Shown piece by piece: positions 36,936 through 46,074 of a stretch of 48,788 nucleotides of DNA. The DNA comes from an uncultured Flavobacteriales bacterium (lineage in GTDB: Bacteria; Bacteroidota; Bacteroidia; Flavobacteriales_D; Sanyastnellaceae). The stretch spans positions 1-48,788 of the forward strand of contig CAJWIF010000005.1 of NCBI GenBank assembly GCA_913041135.1, given 5' to 3'. The notes beneath the pieces are model-generated. The model made no database searches. It was not told the origin of the DNA and saw only the letters and a list, made by a program, of their open reading frames with translations. The number at the start of each line of letters is the position of its first letter. Position 1 is the stretch's first letter. Position numbers and translations under genes: made by a program.

Positions 36936-39297
36936 CCCATTGAGGTTTATTTATTTGATGGTGCTGATTCTTGGATTAGTCACTGCAGTGGATGCACAGA
37001 CGAACAATCTTAGAGGGAAAGTTCTTTACGAGTCTCATGAGGGCCATGACCAATCGGAAGGCGGGGTACATGAACCGGAATATGTTTCACTGCCTGGGGC
37101 GTATGTCCGTTGGTCGAGTGCTCCAGAAAATATTGAGATTAGCGATGGTTTTGGGTTTTTTAAGATCAATTCATCCCATTTAGGAGACACGCTATTGGTC
37201 AGTATGGTGGGGTACCAAACGGCAGGGTTGGTTTTTTCGGGCCAGTCATATGTCGATATCCCACTCGAATCAGGAGTTAGCTTGGGATCTGCCGAGGTCA
37301 CAGCCGAGCGAAGTTCCACAAGAATTTCTCTTTTAGATCCGCTCAACATTCAGTCGTTAAATCGAAAGGAGTTGGCCAAGGCAGCTTGCTGCAATTTGTC
37401 CGAAGCCTTTGAGACCAATGCATCTGTGGATGCCTCGTTTACCGATGCTGTGACGGGTACGCGGCAGATCCGCATGTTGGGACTCGATGGAAAGTACAGC
37501 CAAATACAAGTTGACAACTTGCCAGGACCGCGAGGTTTAAATGTCATTCAAGGATTGATGTTTATCCCGGGAGATTGGATTCATGAGATTCACATCAGCA
37601 AGGGAGCTGGGACGGTGACGCAAGGTTATGAGAGCATGACAGGCCAGATTAATGTAGCATTGAAAAACCCAGAGAGTGCCGATCCTCTTCACGTTAATGT
37701 CTATGGAAATGCGTCAGGGCGGTTGGAGTGGAACCACGTCAGTAAGCACCGAATTAGTCGGCGATGGAGCACGACACTTTTGTCGCATGCTGTGCGAAAC
37801 AACCAGTTGAATGACCGCAATTCTGACGGATTTTTAGATGGTCCACTGAAGCGAAACTACATCGGGCGCAGCGAATGGAAGTTCATCGGTGATCGTGGAA
37901 TTCGTGGTGAATATGCCGTGAATTGGATCCAGACGGAATCCGCTGCCGGCCAGGTCGCGGCCTTTGATCAAGACGTGCCTTGGTCAGGCGTCATGGACAT
38001 GTTGGCATCCCCCTCAGATTCCGGGTGGTCGGCCGTTACGGCCATAGACCGGATGGAGGTTTCAGCGAAAACAGGGTTTGTTTTCCCAGATGCCGAATGG
38101 AGAAGTATTGGAACCCAGTTTGTGTATTCAGATCACCAACATGCGCACCAGTTTGGTCGTCAGAAGTACACGGGCAGCGAACGTTTTTTCCGAGGGAATG
38201 TTTTGTACTCAGGAATTTTAGGCAACACCAATCGCGCGTTCACGACAGGGATTAGCTTTGTTTCAGATCAGTTTGACGAGAAGGTACATCGATCAGACAC
38301 ATTGAGCGTTGCCCAACAGCGGGATGAGGTCGTTCCTGGCGCCTTTTTCGAATTCACCCTGAATCATGCGGAGCGTTTGAGCGTGGTGGCTGGAGTGCGC
38401 TATGATCAGCATAATTTGTTTGGGGGATTTTGGAGTCCTCGATTGCACGCCCGTTGGAGCGCTACTGAAAACACATCACTCAAATTGGCCGCTGGCCGCG
38501 GCTTCAGGACGTCGAATCCATACATGGAACAACTGGGTTCTTGGGCGAGCCAGCGAACTTGGAATGTTAATGTATACGGTGATTTCCAGCCGGAAATTGC
38601 GACGAATGCCGGACTGAATTTGACCAGTAAATTTCGGTTGAATTATCGGGATGCATCCCTCGCTTTAGACGTATACAACACGTGGTTTGAAAATAAGGTG
38701 GTGGTGGATCTCGATGCGGATGCCCAGCAGATTCGACTGTACAATTTGGATGGCGAGTCCTTTGCACGATCCGCTCAGGCAGAATTCAATTGGGATGTGC
38801 ATCGCCGGGTTGATTTGCGCATAGCTTATCGTTGGGTCGACGCTCAAACAGATCGGGCCTTTGGGAATCCCACACAGGATCCCTTTGTCTCAAAACACCG
38901 CTCTTTTGTTCAATGGAGCTATGCTTCGGCGCTCTCAGAAAATCAGAGCCAGTGGCTTGCAGATGCAACGTTTCAGTGGGTGGGCTCGCAGCGATTGCCA
39001 GGAACGGGTTCGAACCCGGAGTTGTTTCAGCGTCCAAGGGAGGCACCGGGCTTTGCTCAGTTGAATTTGCAGGCTACGCGTCAATTCTCGCCGTCATTCT
39101 CCCTCTATGCCGGTGTCGAGAACGCTTTGAATTACAAGCAAGATCGTCCGATCATCGGAGCGGTTTATGATGACTCACCGGTTTCGGCCAGTGATTTCAA
39201 CCAGTACTTTGATGCTAGCTTGGTGTACGCTCCCATTTTTGGACGGATGCTCTACGCGGGATTGCGCTGGAACATCTTGCCTCCTGAAGTGAATTAG
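36919..39297 (+). CDS. TonB-dependent receptor linked to metal handling
   Basis: 792 residues from MTKTTNPLRFIYLMVLILG, a signal peptide ending near AVDAQ. The N-terminal carboxypeptidase-like domain contains a His/Glu-rich loop (SHEGHDQSEGG, VHEPE). The plug has an AACCNLSEAFETNASVD stretch with two adjacent cysteines near residue 154 and MLGLDGKYSQIQVDNLPGPRG near 190, typical of a Bacteroidota receptor group found beside HMA proteins. The barrel has another His-rich loop (DHQHAHQF) near 410. The ligand is probably copper or zinc, free or chelated. It converges on dnaE. Confidence 0.92.
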   Translation: MTKTTNPLRFIYLMVLILGLVTAVDAQTNNLRGKVLYESHEGHDQSEGGVHEPEYVSLPGAYVRWSSAPENIEISDGFGFFKINSSHLGDTLLVSMVGYQTAGLVFSGQSYVDIPLESGVSLGSAEVTAERSSTRISLLDPLNIQSLNRKELAKAACCNLSEAFETNASVDASFTDAVTGTRQIRMLGLDGKYSQIQVDNLPGPRGLNVIQGLMFIPGDWIHEIHISKGAGTVTQGYESMTGQINVALKNPESADPLHVNVYGNASGRLEWNHVSKHRISRRWSTTLLSHAVRNNQLNDRNSDGFLDGPLKRNYIGRSEWKFIGDRGIRGEYAVNWIQTESAAGQVAAFDQDVPWSGVMDMLASPSDSGWSAVTAIDRMEVSAKTGFVFPDAEWRSIGTQFVYSDHQHAHQFGRQKYTGSERFFRGNVLYSGILGNTNRAFTTGISFVSDQFDEKVHRSDTLSVAQQRDEVVPGAFFEFTLNHAERLSVVAGVRYDQHNLFGGFWSPRLHARWSATENTSLKLAAGRGFRTSNPYMEQLGSWASQRTWNVNVYGDFQPEIATNAGLNLTSKFRLNYRDASLALDVYNTWFENKVVVDLDADAQQIRLYNLDGESFARSAQAEFNWDVHRRVDLRIAYRWVDAQTDRAFGNPTQDPFVSKHRSFVQWSYASALSENQSQWLADATFQWVGSQRLPGTGSNPELFQRPREAPGFAQLNLQATRQFSPSFSLYAGVENALNYKQDRPIIGAVYDDSPVSASDFNQYFDASLVYAPIFGRMLYAGLRWNILPPEVN

Positions 39298-39318
39298 GCC
39301 GAATAGTGAACCGGTCTC

Positions 39319-42300
39319 CTAGCGAGATTTGGACTGCATTTGCCGTTTGAGTTGGCCACCACTGCTATTGGCTCGCATGGTGGGACGACGCTTTGAAGAG
39401 GCATTGGTAGGTCGTGCGTCACGCCCGGGCAATCCCCCCTCGGCGTAGCGTGGATCGGGGATGTAAGCGAGCTTTTCCATCCACAACGCCTCGACGTGGT
39501 AGCAACCGTACTCCTCACGTACGGGACCGCGAATCCGATAGATGCCTTTGCCTCGAAACCCATAGGTGCGCAGTGAGGGAGGAAAGTGCACCGTGTCGAG
39601 CCAAGCACCTTCTCGGTCGACAAAACACCCAAAACACATCCGATCTCCTTTCGATGTGGCGGTTTCCTTGACCGTAACGAGGTACCCGACGACTTCCACC
39701 GTTTGTCCAATGCAATCAGATAGCGCGTCGCTTCTCACACTGCGTTGCGCCACTACTTGCGCCTCCTGAGTGAGCAGTAGAAAGGGCGAAACCAAGGGAA
39801 AGCCAAACAACTCGATTTGATCGAAGGCATCTTCGAGTATCCCCGATTCCAAAGCGGGCAGTGTGAAGCGTCGTGCTTCGGGAGCGAACAGCGTGATTTC
39901 GGGGGCGGAGCGTGATCGGTGTCCAAGCAAAAAATGGGCCTCCCACAGCAGTTGCTGTTTGCTCAAGTCCGTAAACCGAAATCCGCCACAACGGATCAGA
40001 AGCAAGCATTGCTCCAAAGCCAATCCGAGCCGTTCAATGGCGTCTTCCAGTGAAGTGAACGGACCGCATTGCGCGCGATTTTGCATCACAGCCTCGACTG
40101 TTTGTGCCTCGATGCCGCGGACGAGGTTGAACCCCAAATAGATTCGAAGTTCTGACGGATAAACGGTGGCTTCCCAGTGGCCTCGGTTGATGCACGGCTC
40201 CTCCATACGGGCACCGACCATACGCGCTTCATGCACATAAAACTCGGTGCGATAGAACCCCCCGAAATTGTTGATGCAAGCCGTCATGTACTCCAGGGGC
40301 CAATGGGCCTTGAGAAAGAGGCTTTGATAGCTCTCAACAGCGTAAGAAGCAGAATGCCCTTTGGCAAAGGCGTACCCGGCAAAGCTTTCCACTTGGTCCC
40401 AGACTTCATGAACCAATGAAGTCGGCCGGCCGCGTTCCAAGGCCTTTTCAATGAAGGTGTCTCGGGCTTTTGCAAACTCGTTGCGCGATCGAAACTTCCC
40501 GCTCATACCACGGCGCAAGACATCGGCTTCCCCGAGATCGAGCCCAGCGAAGTGGTGGGCCACCTTGATCACGTCTTCTTGATAGACCATCACGCCATAG
40601 GTTTCTGGCATCAATTTCAGAAGGACGGGGTGGGCTTCTTTTCGCCGTTTGGGATCTCGGTGCCGTTCGATGTAGGTGCGCATCATGCCACTTTTGGAAA
40701 CTCCAGGTCGGATGACGGAACTGGCGGCAACCAACCCCAGATAGGTATCGACTTGTAACTTGCGCATGAGCATCCGCATGGCAGGCGATTCGACATAAAA
40801 ACAACCGACAGCCAATGCTTCGCGCAGCAGGTGTTGAATTTTGGGATCGGCTTTGAACCGCTGCATGTCGTGGATATCAAGGGACGCGACAACGGCCGGC
40901 GAGTGGACTGCGATGAGGTCCAAGGTGTCCCGGATCTTTCCGAGTCCCCGCTGACTCAGAATATCAAACTTGAAAAGCCCCACGTCTTCCGCCACGACCA
41001 TATCGAATTGGGTGGTCGGGAACCCCTTGGGTGGCATGAATGTACCGCCATAGTGATGGATGGGATGTTCAGCAATCAGAATGCCACACGAATGGACCGT
41101 CAGTGCGTTGGGAAACTCCCGGAGGTGGCCGGAATAACGCACGACGTATTGGGCCATATCGCTGAGTTGATTGGGGTTGAATTTCCCGTCGGCAAGGGCG
41201 TCGATTTCATGCTTTGGAAGGCCGAATACCTTGCCCAATTCTCGGACGATGGCGCGGTGTTGAAAGGTGCTGTATGCGCCGACGAGGGCGACGTGTTCAA
41301 AGCGCTCGAAAATGTACCGCGTAACGTCATCCCGGTCGGTCCAGGAGAAATCAATGTCAAAGTCGGGGGGATTCGTCCGGTAGAGGTTGATGAACCGTTC
41401 GAAGTACAGATCCAATTCGATCGGGTCCACATCGGTGATGCGCAGGAGATAGGCCACCAAGCTGTTGGCTCCACTTCCTCGGCCGACATAGAAATACCCC
41501 TTACTTCTGGCATAACTGGTGATGTCCCAATTGATCAAGAAATAGGCGAGATAGCCTTGCTTTTGAATGATATGAAGCTCATTCTCCATCCGTTCCAAAA
41601 CGGCCTCCTCATGATCGGGATACCGGTAAGCAAGCCCTTCAGCACACAGGCTACGGATTAGAGATTCATCCCCCTCTTCGCTTTCGGTATAGGTGTGCTG
41701 GTTGTTGTGCATCCGCCCAGCTTCCGGTTCAGGCAATGCGATGGTGCATTGACTTAGAAGTGCTTTGGACCGCTGAATCCACTCGGGGCGTTCTGCGAAT
41801 GCCTGGTGAAGATTGGCTGCGTCCAACAACCGGTCATAGGCATGGCCCGTGGCATCGATGGAAAGCTTACTGAGCAAGGTGTTGTGGTCAATTGCCCGCA
41901 AAAGACGGTGGCAATTCCAATCCCGCTTGTGACGAAACGTAAACGTTTGCAGCGCAAGCAATTTATCCCACGGAATGCGTGATCGCCGTGCGTGATTGCC
42001 TTCTAGGATTCGGAATTCGGCTTGTTCCCATGGGCGCACACCAATCCATTCATGTTCGCGCAGGGGCAGTAAATCGAGGTGCTTGGCTGTACCCCACGGA
42101 TAGATCACGGAGGCATGGGCAAAATCGGGGGCGCGGTCAGGAAAGGGGGTGCCCGAGTGGAGGTGCTGTGAGAGGTGCGCGCAGAGTTCGTGATAACCGG
42201 CGACGTTGTGAGCCAAAGCGATGTACTGCATGTGCCCGTTGTTTCGAAAATCCGTACCCAAAACGGGCCGAATTCCATAACGCGGGGCCAGTCGGACAAA

Positions 42301-42438
42301 ATCCCAGTTGGCCGAAGTGTTGTTGATGTCGGTCAACGCCAGTTCCGTGATCCCAACCGCTTGCGCTTCGGCAAGAAGCTCTTCGGGCCGCATGAGTCCA
42401 TGGCGCAGACTAAACCACGAGTGGCAGTGCAAGTGCAT
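39319..42438 (-). CDS. dnaE2: Second, short DNA polymerase III alpha subunit (DnaE2/ImuC-like, damage tolerance)
   Basis: 1039 residues, far shorter than a replicative DnaE. The PHP domain starts at residue 1 (MHLHCHSWFSLRHG). The polymerase aspartates are in PPDFDIDFSW near 352-361 and KFDILSQRG near 490. Also visible are GRGSGANSLVAYLL near 312, the HHYGG region, RPGVSKSGMM near 580 and GYAFAKGHSASYA near 690. An OB domain lies at about 910-985. A QIELF sequence at about residue 874 could be a clamp-binding site. It is the last gene of the dinB-SRAP-dnaE operon, 11 bases after the SRAP stop. Its place beside DinB argues for translesion synthesis. Confidence 0.92.
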   Translation of the reverse strand: MHLHCHSWFSLRHGLMRPEELLAEAQAVGITELALTDINNTSANWDFVRLAPRYGIRPVLGTDFRNNGHMQYIALAHNVAGYHELCAHLSQHLHSGTPFPDRAPDFAHASVIYPWGTAKHLDLLPLREHEWIGVRPWEQAEFRILEGNHARRSRIPWDKLLALQTFTFRHKRDWNCHRLLRAIDHNTLLSKLSIDATGHAYDRLLDAANLHQAFAERPEWIQRSKALLSQCTIALPEPEAGRMHNNQHTYTESEEGDESLIRSLCAEGLAYRYPDHEEAVLERMENELHIIQKQGYLAYFLINWDITSYARSKGYFYVGRGSGANSLVAYLLRITDVDPIELDLYFERFINLYRTNPPDFDIDFSWTDRDDVTRYIFERFEHVALVGAYSTFQHRAIVRELGKVFGLPKHEIDALADGKFNPNQLSDMAQYVVRYSGHLREFPNALTVHSCGILIAEHPIHHYGGTFMPPKGFPTTQFDMVVAEDVGLFKFDILSQRGLGKIRDTLDLIAVHSPAVVASLDIHDMQRFKADPKIQHLLREALAVGCFYVESPAMRMLMRKLQVDTYLGLVAASSVIRPGVSKSGMMRTYIERHRDPKRRKEAHPVLLKLMPETYGVMVYQEDVIKVAHHFAGLDLGEADVLRRGMSGKFRSRNEFAKARDTFIEKALERGRPTSLVHEVWDQVESFAGYAFAKGHSASYAVESYQSLFLKAHWPLEYMTACINNFGGFYRTEFYVHEARMVGARMEEPCINRGHWEATVYPSELRIYLGFNLVRGIEAQTVEAVMQNRAQCGPFTSLEDAIERLGLALEQCLLLIRCGGFRFTDLSKQQLLWEAHFLLGHRSRSAPEITLFAPEARRFTLPALESGILEDAFDQIELFGFPLVSPFLLLTQEAQVVAQRSVRSDALSDCIGQTVEVVGYLVTVKETATSKGDRMCFGCFVDREGAWLDTVHFPPSLRTYGFRGKGIYRIRGPVREEYGCYHVEALWMEKLAYIPDPRYAEGGLPGRDARPTNASSKRRPTMRANSSGGQLKRQMQSKSR

Positions 42439-42449
42439 CGATTTGCGGG

Positions 42450-43280
42450 TTAGGAGAACAGCGCTCCTTGTTCCCCAGAACGGCGATTGCGCGCGCGTGA
42501 CTCTCCCATGCCAAACAGCTCGAGTTCCTGGTGGAGCATGAATTCGTGTTCAACGTGAATGCGTTGGCCAATGGGCAGCAGCAAGTCGGAACCGTTGACC
42601 CGGGGGTCTCGGATTTCGGGTGAAATGGGGTAAGCGTTGAACGCGTTACTGGGAAACGGCCCGAGCATGGCCGTAATGTCCGCGAGGGGCGTGGAAAGGT
42701 CGAGCCAAGCGTGCTCGTTTTCTTCTGGCAATAGCACGGGTGAGCGGTGGTGCCCGATAGTTTGCAGGAGGGTGTTGGCCACCGTGGTGAGGATGGCAAA
42801 CGACCGAATGATTTCTCCGGTTTTGGGATCTGCCCATTCGTCCCAAATCCCCGCCATGGCAAACGGCCTGACACCATTGCGTGGATAGACGAGGTAGGGC
42901 TTGGTGAGTTTTTGCTGCTTGGGACCTTCGATCACAGCATCGGCGAGAATCAGGCACCTCCGGTCGCGGATGGATTGGCGAAACATGGGCTTTTGAATGA
43001 TGCCCATGGCACCCGTGTAGCGCGGATCGTCCTCTTTGTTGTGGTCTCCTTCGGATCGGGCATTGATCATGTAAAACTGCTTCTTGGCCCAGCGCGGTGT
43101 AAAGCCGAACTGCTGCATTTGAAGTGTTTGAGGAGCGTCGCTGGCAATGACGGGAGCCTGTTCTCCGTGAGAAACGTTGGCGTTGGGGCGCCAAGCTGCG
43201 GTGACTTCGGGAGTCGATTGCACGTTGAAGCGTTTTTCGATGGCTTGAACAGAAGAGACGGTGACGTAGCGACCACACAT
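42450..43280 (-). CDS. SRAP (YedK/HMCES-type) abasic-site-crosslinking protein
   Basis: 276 residues. SRAP proteins form a stable covalent link with abasic sites in single-stranded DNA and so protect them. The catalytic Cys2 is exposed after loss of Met1 (MCGRY). The active-site NARSEG is near residue 73 and the conserved histidine segment GHHRSPVLL near 178. The last residues read QGALFS, a fit to the Qxx(L/M)F clamp-binding pentapeptide. A second candidate, QELELF, is near residue 250. Gaps of 12 and 11 bases to dinB and dnaE place it inside the mutagenesis operon. Confidence 0.95.
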   Translation of the reverse strand: MCGRYVTVSSVQAIEKRFNVQSTPEVTAAWRPNANVSHGEQAPVIASDAPQTLQMQQFGFTPRWAKKQFYMINARSEGDHNKEDDPRYTGAMGIIQKPMFRQSIRDRRCLILADAVIEGPKQQKLTKPYLVYPRNGVRPFAMAGIWDEWADPKTGEIIRSFAILTTVANTLLQTIGHHRSPVLLPEENEHAWLDLSTPLADITAMLGPFPSNAFNAYPISPEIRDPRVNGSDLLLPIGQRIHVEHEFMLHQELELFGMGESRARNRRSGEQGALFS

Positions 43281-43292
43281 GATGCGATGAAT

Positions 43293-44525
43293 TTACTGAT
43301 GACGGTTGGCAAGAAGCAAGGGCGCTTCTCCATTAAAAGGATTGGGACGGCCGATGGTACGCGCTTCAAGGCCCGCGGCAGCGACAATGCTGCGGTCGCC
43401 ATATTGGTTGCGAATGCGGTCTAAAGCGCGGTAGAGGTGCAAGCGCTCATCCGTGTCTTCGAAGAGATCCATTTGACAGGCTCCTTCGAGGAGGTTGGTA
43501 TATCGGACGCCAATGAGTCGAACCTGCACCCTGCGATCGTACAGCTGCTCGAAGAGCGCCTTGATTTTGGGCAACAGGATGTGGTCGGATGCGGTATACG
43601 CAATACGGGATTGCAGTGAGCGGGTGTCGAAATCGGCGTACCGAATTTTCACCGAGATGCAAGCAGTGAGCTTGTTGCCGCGCCGCAATTGGTAGGCGAG
43701 GTTTTCCGCCATGGCAATCAAAATTCCGCGAAGCTTTTCGATATCCGTGGTGTCTTTGGCAAAGGTCCGTTCTGTAGAAATGGACTTGCGCTCGTTGAAA
43801 GCCACCACAGGACTGGTATCGATCCCATGGGACTTTCGCCAAATAGCACTGCCGTTTTGACCCAAGACCTGCTCCATCAATTCCACGGGCATCTCTTGGA
43901 TGGTATGGATACGACGAACGCCTAGATTCCGTAACGTTTGGTAAGTTTTGGTCCCCACCTGGGGAATTTTCCGAATGGAAAGAGGTCCGAGAAAGGGGCG
44001 TTCCGTGCCGCTATCGACCCGGATGTTCCCGGAGGGCTTGGCTTCCCCCGTAGCGACCTTACTCACCGTTTTACTCGTGCTAAGGCCGAATGAAATGGGC
44101 AACCCGGTCTCGCGAATCACTTTCTGCCGCAATTCACGTGAGAAATCCCAGCAGCCATAAAACCGATCCATGCCGCTGAGGTCGGCATAAAATTCATCGA
44201 TGGAAGTTTTCTCGCAAACAGGGACGGCTTCGCGTACAATTTCGGTTACCAAATCCGAGTGCTTCATGTAGTTGCTCGAATGCCCGCGAATCACAAGCGC
44301 TTCGGGGCACATGGCGCGGGCTTGCCGCATCGGCATTCCCGAGTGGACACCAAACGCTCGGGTCTCATAGCTGCAGGCAGCAACCACTCCTCGATCACCC
44401 GTTCCGCCAATCAGAATGGGCTGGCCGTTGAGGCGACGGTCCATGAGCCGTTCGACCGACACAAAAAACGTGTCGAGATCAAGGTGGAGAATAGCCCGTT
44501 GAGGGGATGTTGGATTTGTTTTCAT
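43293..44525 (-). CDS. dinB: Y-family DNA polymerase (DinB/UmuC-like)
   Basis: A translesion polymerase, 410 residues. Metal-binding Asp16 lies in HLDLDTFF, with Asp110-Glu111 in KTSIDEFYADLSG. The steric and nucleotide-site motif is AACSYETRAFGVHSGMP (49-65). The thumb and little-finger regions contain IPQVGTKTYQTLRNLGV and ISTERTF. The tail has QMDLF at about 351-355, a good clamp-binding pentapeptide, followed by a UmuC-like ALDRIRNQYG segment. It is the first gene of the operon, with a perfect operator palindrome 5 bases upstream of the start and a promoter further up. Confidence 0.95.
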   Translation of the reverse strand: MKTNPTSPQRAILHLDLDTFFVSVERLMDRRLNGQPILIGGTGDRGVVAACSYETRAFGVHSGMPMRQARAMCPEALVIRGHSSNYMKHSDLVTEIVREAVPVCEKTSIDEFYADLSGMDRFYGCWDFSRELRQKVIRETGLPISFGLSTSKTVSKVATGEAKPSGNIRVDSGTERPFLGPLSIRKIPQVGTKTYQTLRNLGVRRIHTIQEMPVELMEQVLGQNGSAIWRKSHGIDTSPVVAFNERKSISTERTFAKDTTDIEKLRGILIAMAENLAYQLRRGNKLTACISVKIRYADFDTRSLQSRIAYTASDHILLPKIKALFEQLYDRRVQVRLIGVRYTNLLEGACQMDLFEDTDERLHLYRALDRIRNQYGDRSIVAAAGLEARTIGRPNPFNGEAPLLLANRHQ

Positions 44526-44529
44526 CGGG

Positions 44530-44552
44530 ATTTGCTAAAATACGTAGCAAAT
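44530..44552 (-). promoter_or_regulatory. Operator O1 in the dinB leader
   Basis: ATTTGCTA-N7-TAGCAAAT, perfect 8-bp arms around AAATACG. The core TTGCTA-N7-TAGCAA (44532-44550) is identical in arms and spacing to the palindrome upstream of the XRE-S24 regulator gene. It would block the ribosome binding region or early transcription of dinB. Confidence 0.8.
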
Positions 44553-44572
44553 CCATGATAAATAGCAAAAAA

Positions 44573-44604
44573 GCTAAAATTTATAGCATACAGGGTTGTC
44601 CAAA
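44573..44604 (-). promoter_or_regulatory. Promoter of the dinB operon with second operator O2
   Basis: Minus-strand TTTG (44604-44601), 17 bases, TAAATTTT (44583-44576) fits a Bacteroidota promoter except for the last base. The -7 box lies in the spacer of GCTA-N7-TAGC (44573-44587), a shortened form of the TTGCTA-N7-TAGCAA operator. It overlaps the end of the metalloprotease gene. Confidence 0.6.
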
Positions 44605-46023
44605 AGCGGAAAGGATCGCTAAAACATCCTCGATTGTGCTCGCTCCATCGCCTGTGACATCACCCGAACACTCCTCCAAACAACCAAAATCAGCCAGTAG
44701 AAGAAGCACATCTTGTACTTCGGTGAGGCCGTTCCCGCTCAAATCGGTCAGGCAACCGCATGAAATGGGAGCAATAAAGGCGTTTTCATACACCGCGTTA
44801 CAGGAGGCCTCAGCGGTAAATTGAACGCTGATGTCTACAGGCAATCCGTTGGCTTCTAGCCCTGTGAGATTGATTGTTTGCGGGCTTTCAGTCGTCAGAT
44901 AGAGCGCTCCGTTCACTTGAATCAGACCGGTGGCTGGTCCGGCTTGATAGCTGAGTGTAATTTCTTGGCTATAGGTTCCTAGATCTTCATTGCATGACGT
45001 TTGTGGCCCAAGGGTGATGTCCGTCCACTCACAACCGCCAATGACCCACCCCATGTCTTCGAACATGCCTAAGATGGCGGGTCCCGGGTTGTGATTCGAT
45101 TCGGCTGCGTTCAAAGCAGGTGTCATCAAGGCATTGGGACTTCCTGCCGGATAGGTCGATTCGTTCAGGTGGGAATAGCTCGATCCAGGTTCGTAATTGG
45201 AAGGGGCGTGCAAACGCGGCCGTCCTCCACCCACGCCCTCAGCACCACTGCTCCCGTTCCAATAGAGTTGGTTGGACGTGAGGGCATTCCCCAGTGCAGA
45301 GGAACCATTACTGAGATCCAACAAGGCAATGGAGTCGATGGTTTCCGTAAAGTGATCATACACATACGGGGTGTTGGCTGTGCCTAAGAATCCGAATCCG
45401 TTGGTGAAGTATGCGCTTCCAATGAATCCGATCCCATGCCCAATTTCATGCAAAGCGGCGGTGATGAAATCGTAATGACCAGCCGGAGCTTGACCGTCTA
45501 AGCCGAAATACCAGTTGGCCGTGCTGTTAAACGAACACGCGATATCGGACTGGGGGCTGAGGTCATTTCCGTTGAGCGCATTGGCCAGAGCTGCCGCATA
45601 ATAGGTGTCTGCAAAAGCGGCACCTTGAAAATTTTCATGCAAGTTGTTTGGGCCAGCTTGCGCTAAGGTTCCTACGGTCAACGTTTCCCACGAGGCGTCA
45701 ATGCATATGGTGATGTCAGAAGTTAAAAAGGCCGACCAGAGGTCAACGGCGGCATCAAAAGCGAGTATTGCTTCGGCTGGAAAGTTGCTGTAAGTCACGA
45801 GAAACGAGGCGTCTCGTTCGGTAAATTCATCGATCCATGCCGGTGCAGGGGTGTAGCTGAATGCGTTCTCTTCCAGGGCCATCAGTCCGTCTCCACATGC
45901 GCTCGGGTGACTGCACGCGTGTTCAATCCCAAAGTATCGCTGTGCGAACAGGGAGTGTCCCCAAACGGAAGCGAGTGCAAACAGAACGTATGAGGCGAGA
46001 AATGAGCGCGGCATCAAAGGCAA
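44581..46023 (-). CDS. Secreted zinc metalloprotease-like protein with dockerin-type repeat
   Basis: 480 residues (or 477 from the second Met). The signal peptide is MPRSFLASYVLFALASVWGHSLFAQ. The protease-type domain has HEIGHGIGF at 192-200, an HExxHxxG zinc motif. Position +10 from the first His is Gly, not the third His of standard metzincins, so the third ligand is unclear. A later MFEDMGW motif near 345 fits a Bacteroidota family of secreted proteins. The C-terminus has two dockerin-like, EF-hand-like stretches (DLSGNGLTEVQDVLLLLADFG and DVTGDGASTIEDVLAILSAFG, each about 21 residues), and ends PCML. No T9SS domain is evident. It lies between the mutagenesis operon and its likely regulator. 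Confidence 0.82.
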   Translation of the reverse strand: MPLMPRSFLASYVLFALASVWGHSLFAQRYFGIEHACSHPSACGDGLMALEENAFSYTPAPAWIDEFTERDASFLVTYSNFPAEAILAFDAAVDLWSAFLTSDITICIDASWETLTVGTLAQAGPNNLHENFQGAAFADTYYAAALANALNGNDLSPQSDIACSFNSTANWYFGLDGQAPAGHYDFITAALHEIGHGIGFIGSAYFTNGFGFLGTANTPYVYDHFTETIDSIALLDLSNGSSALGNALTSNQLYWNGSSGAEGVGGGRPRLHAPSNYEPGSSYSHLNESTYPAGSPNALMTPALNAAESNHNPGPAILGMFEDMGWVIGGCEWTDITLGPQTSCNEDLGTYSQEITLSYQAGPATGLIQVNGALYLTTESPQTINLTGLEANGLPVDISVQFTAEASCNAVYENAFIAPISCGCLTDLSGNGLTEVQDVLLLLADFGCLEECSGDVTGDGASTIEDVLAILSAFGQPCML

Positions 46024-46044
46024 TTTGGCTTAATGAAGATAAAT

Positions 46045-46052
46045 CAAATTTA
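46045..46052 (-). promoter_or_regulatory. -7 box of the metalloprotease gene
   Basis: TAAATTTG on the minus strand is a full match to TAnnTTTG and ends 21 bases before the ATG at 46023. No -33 TTG at the usual spacing is seen. It lies 22 bases from the regulator operator. Confidence 0.45.
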
Positions 46053-46074
46053 TTTAGGTACCTTTTCGTTTGCA

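Noticed and set aside
40831-41661. 276-codon open frame on the plus strand
   Set aside because: It lies wholly antisense to dnaE2, which has clear family motifs. It has no recognisable protein features.
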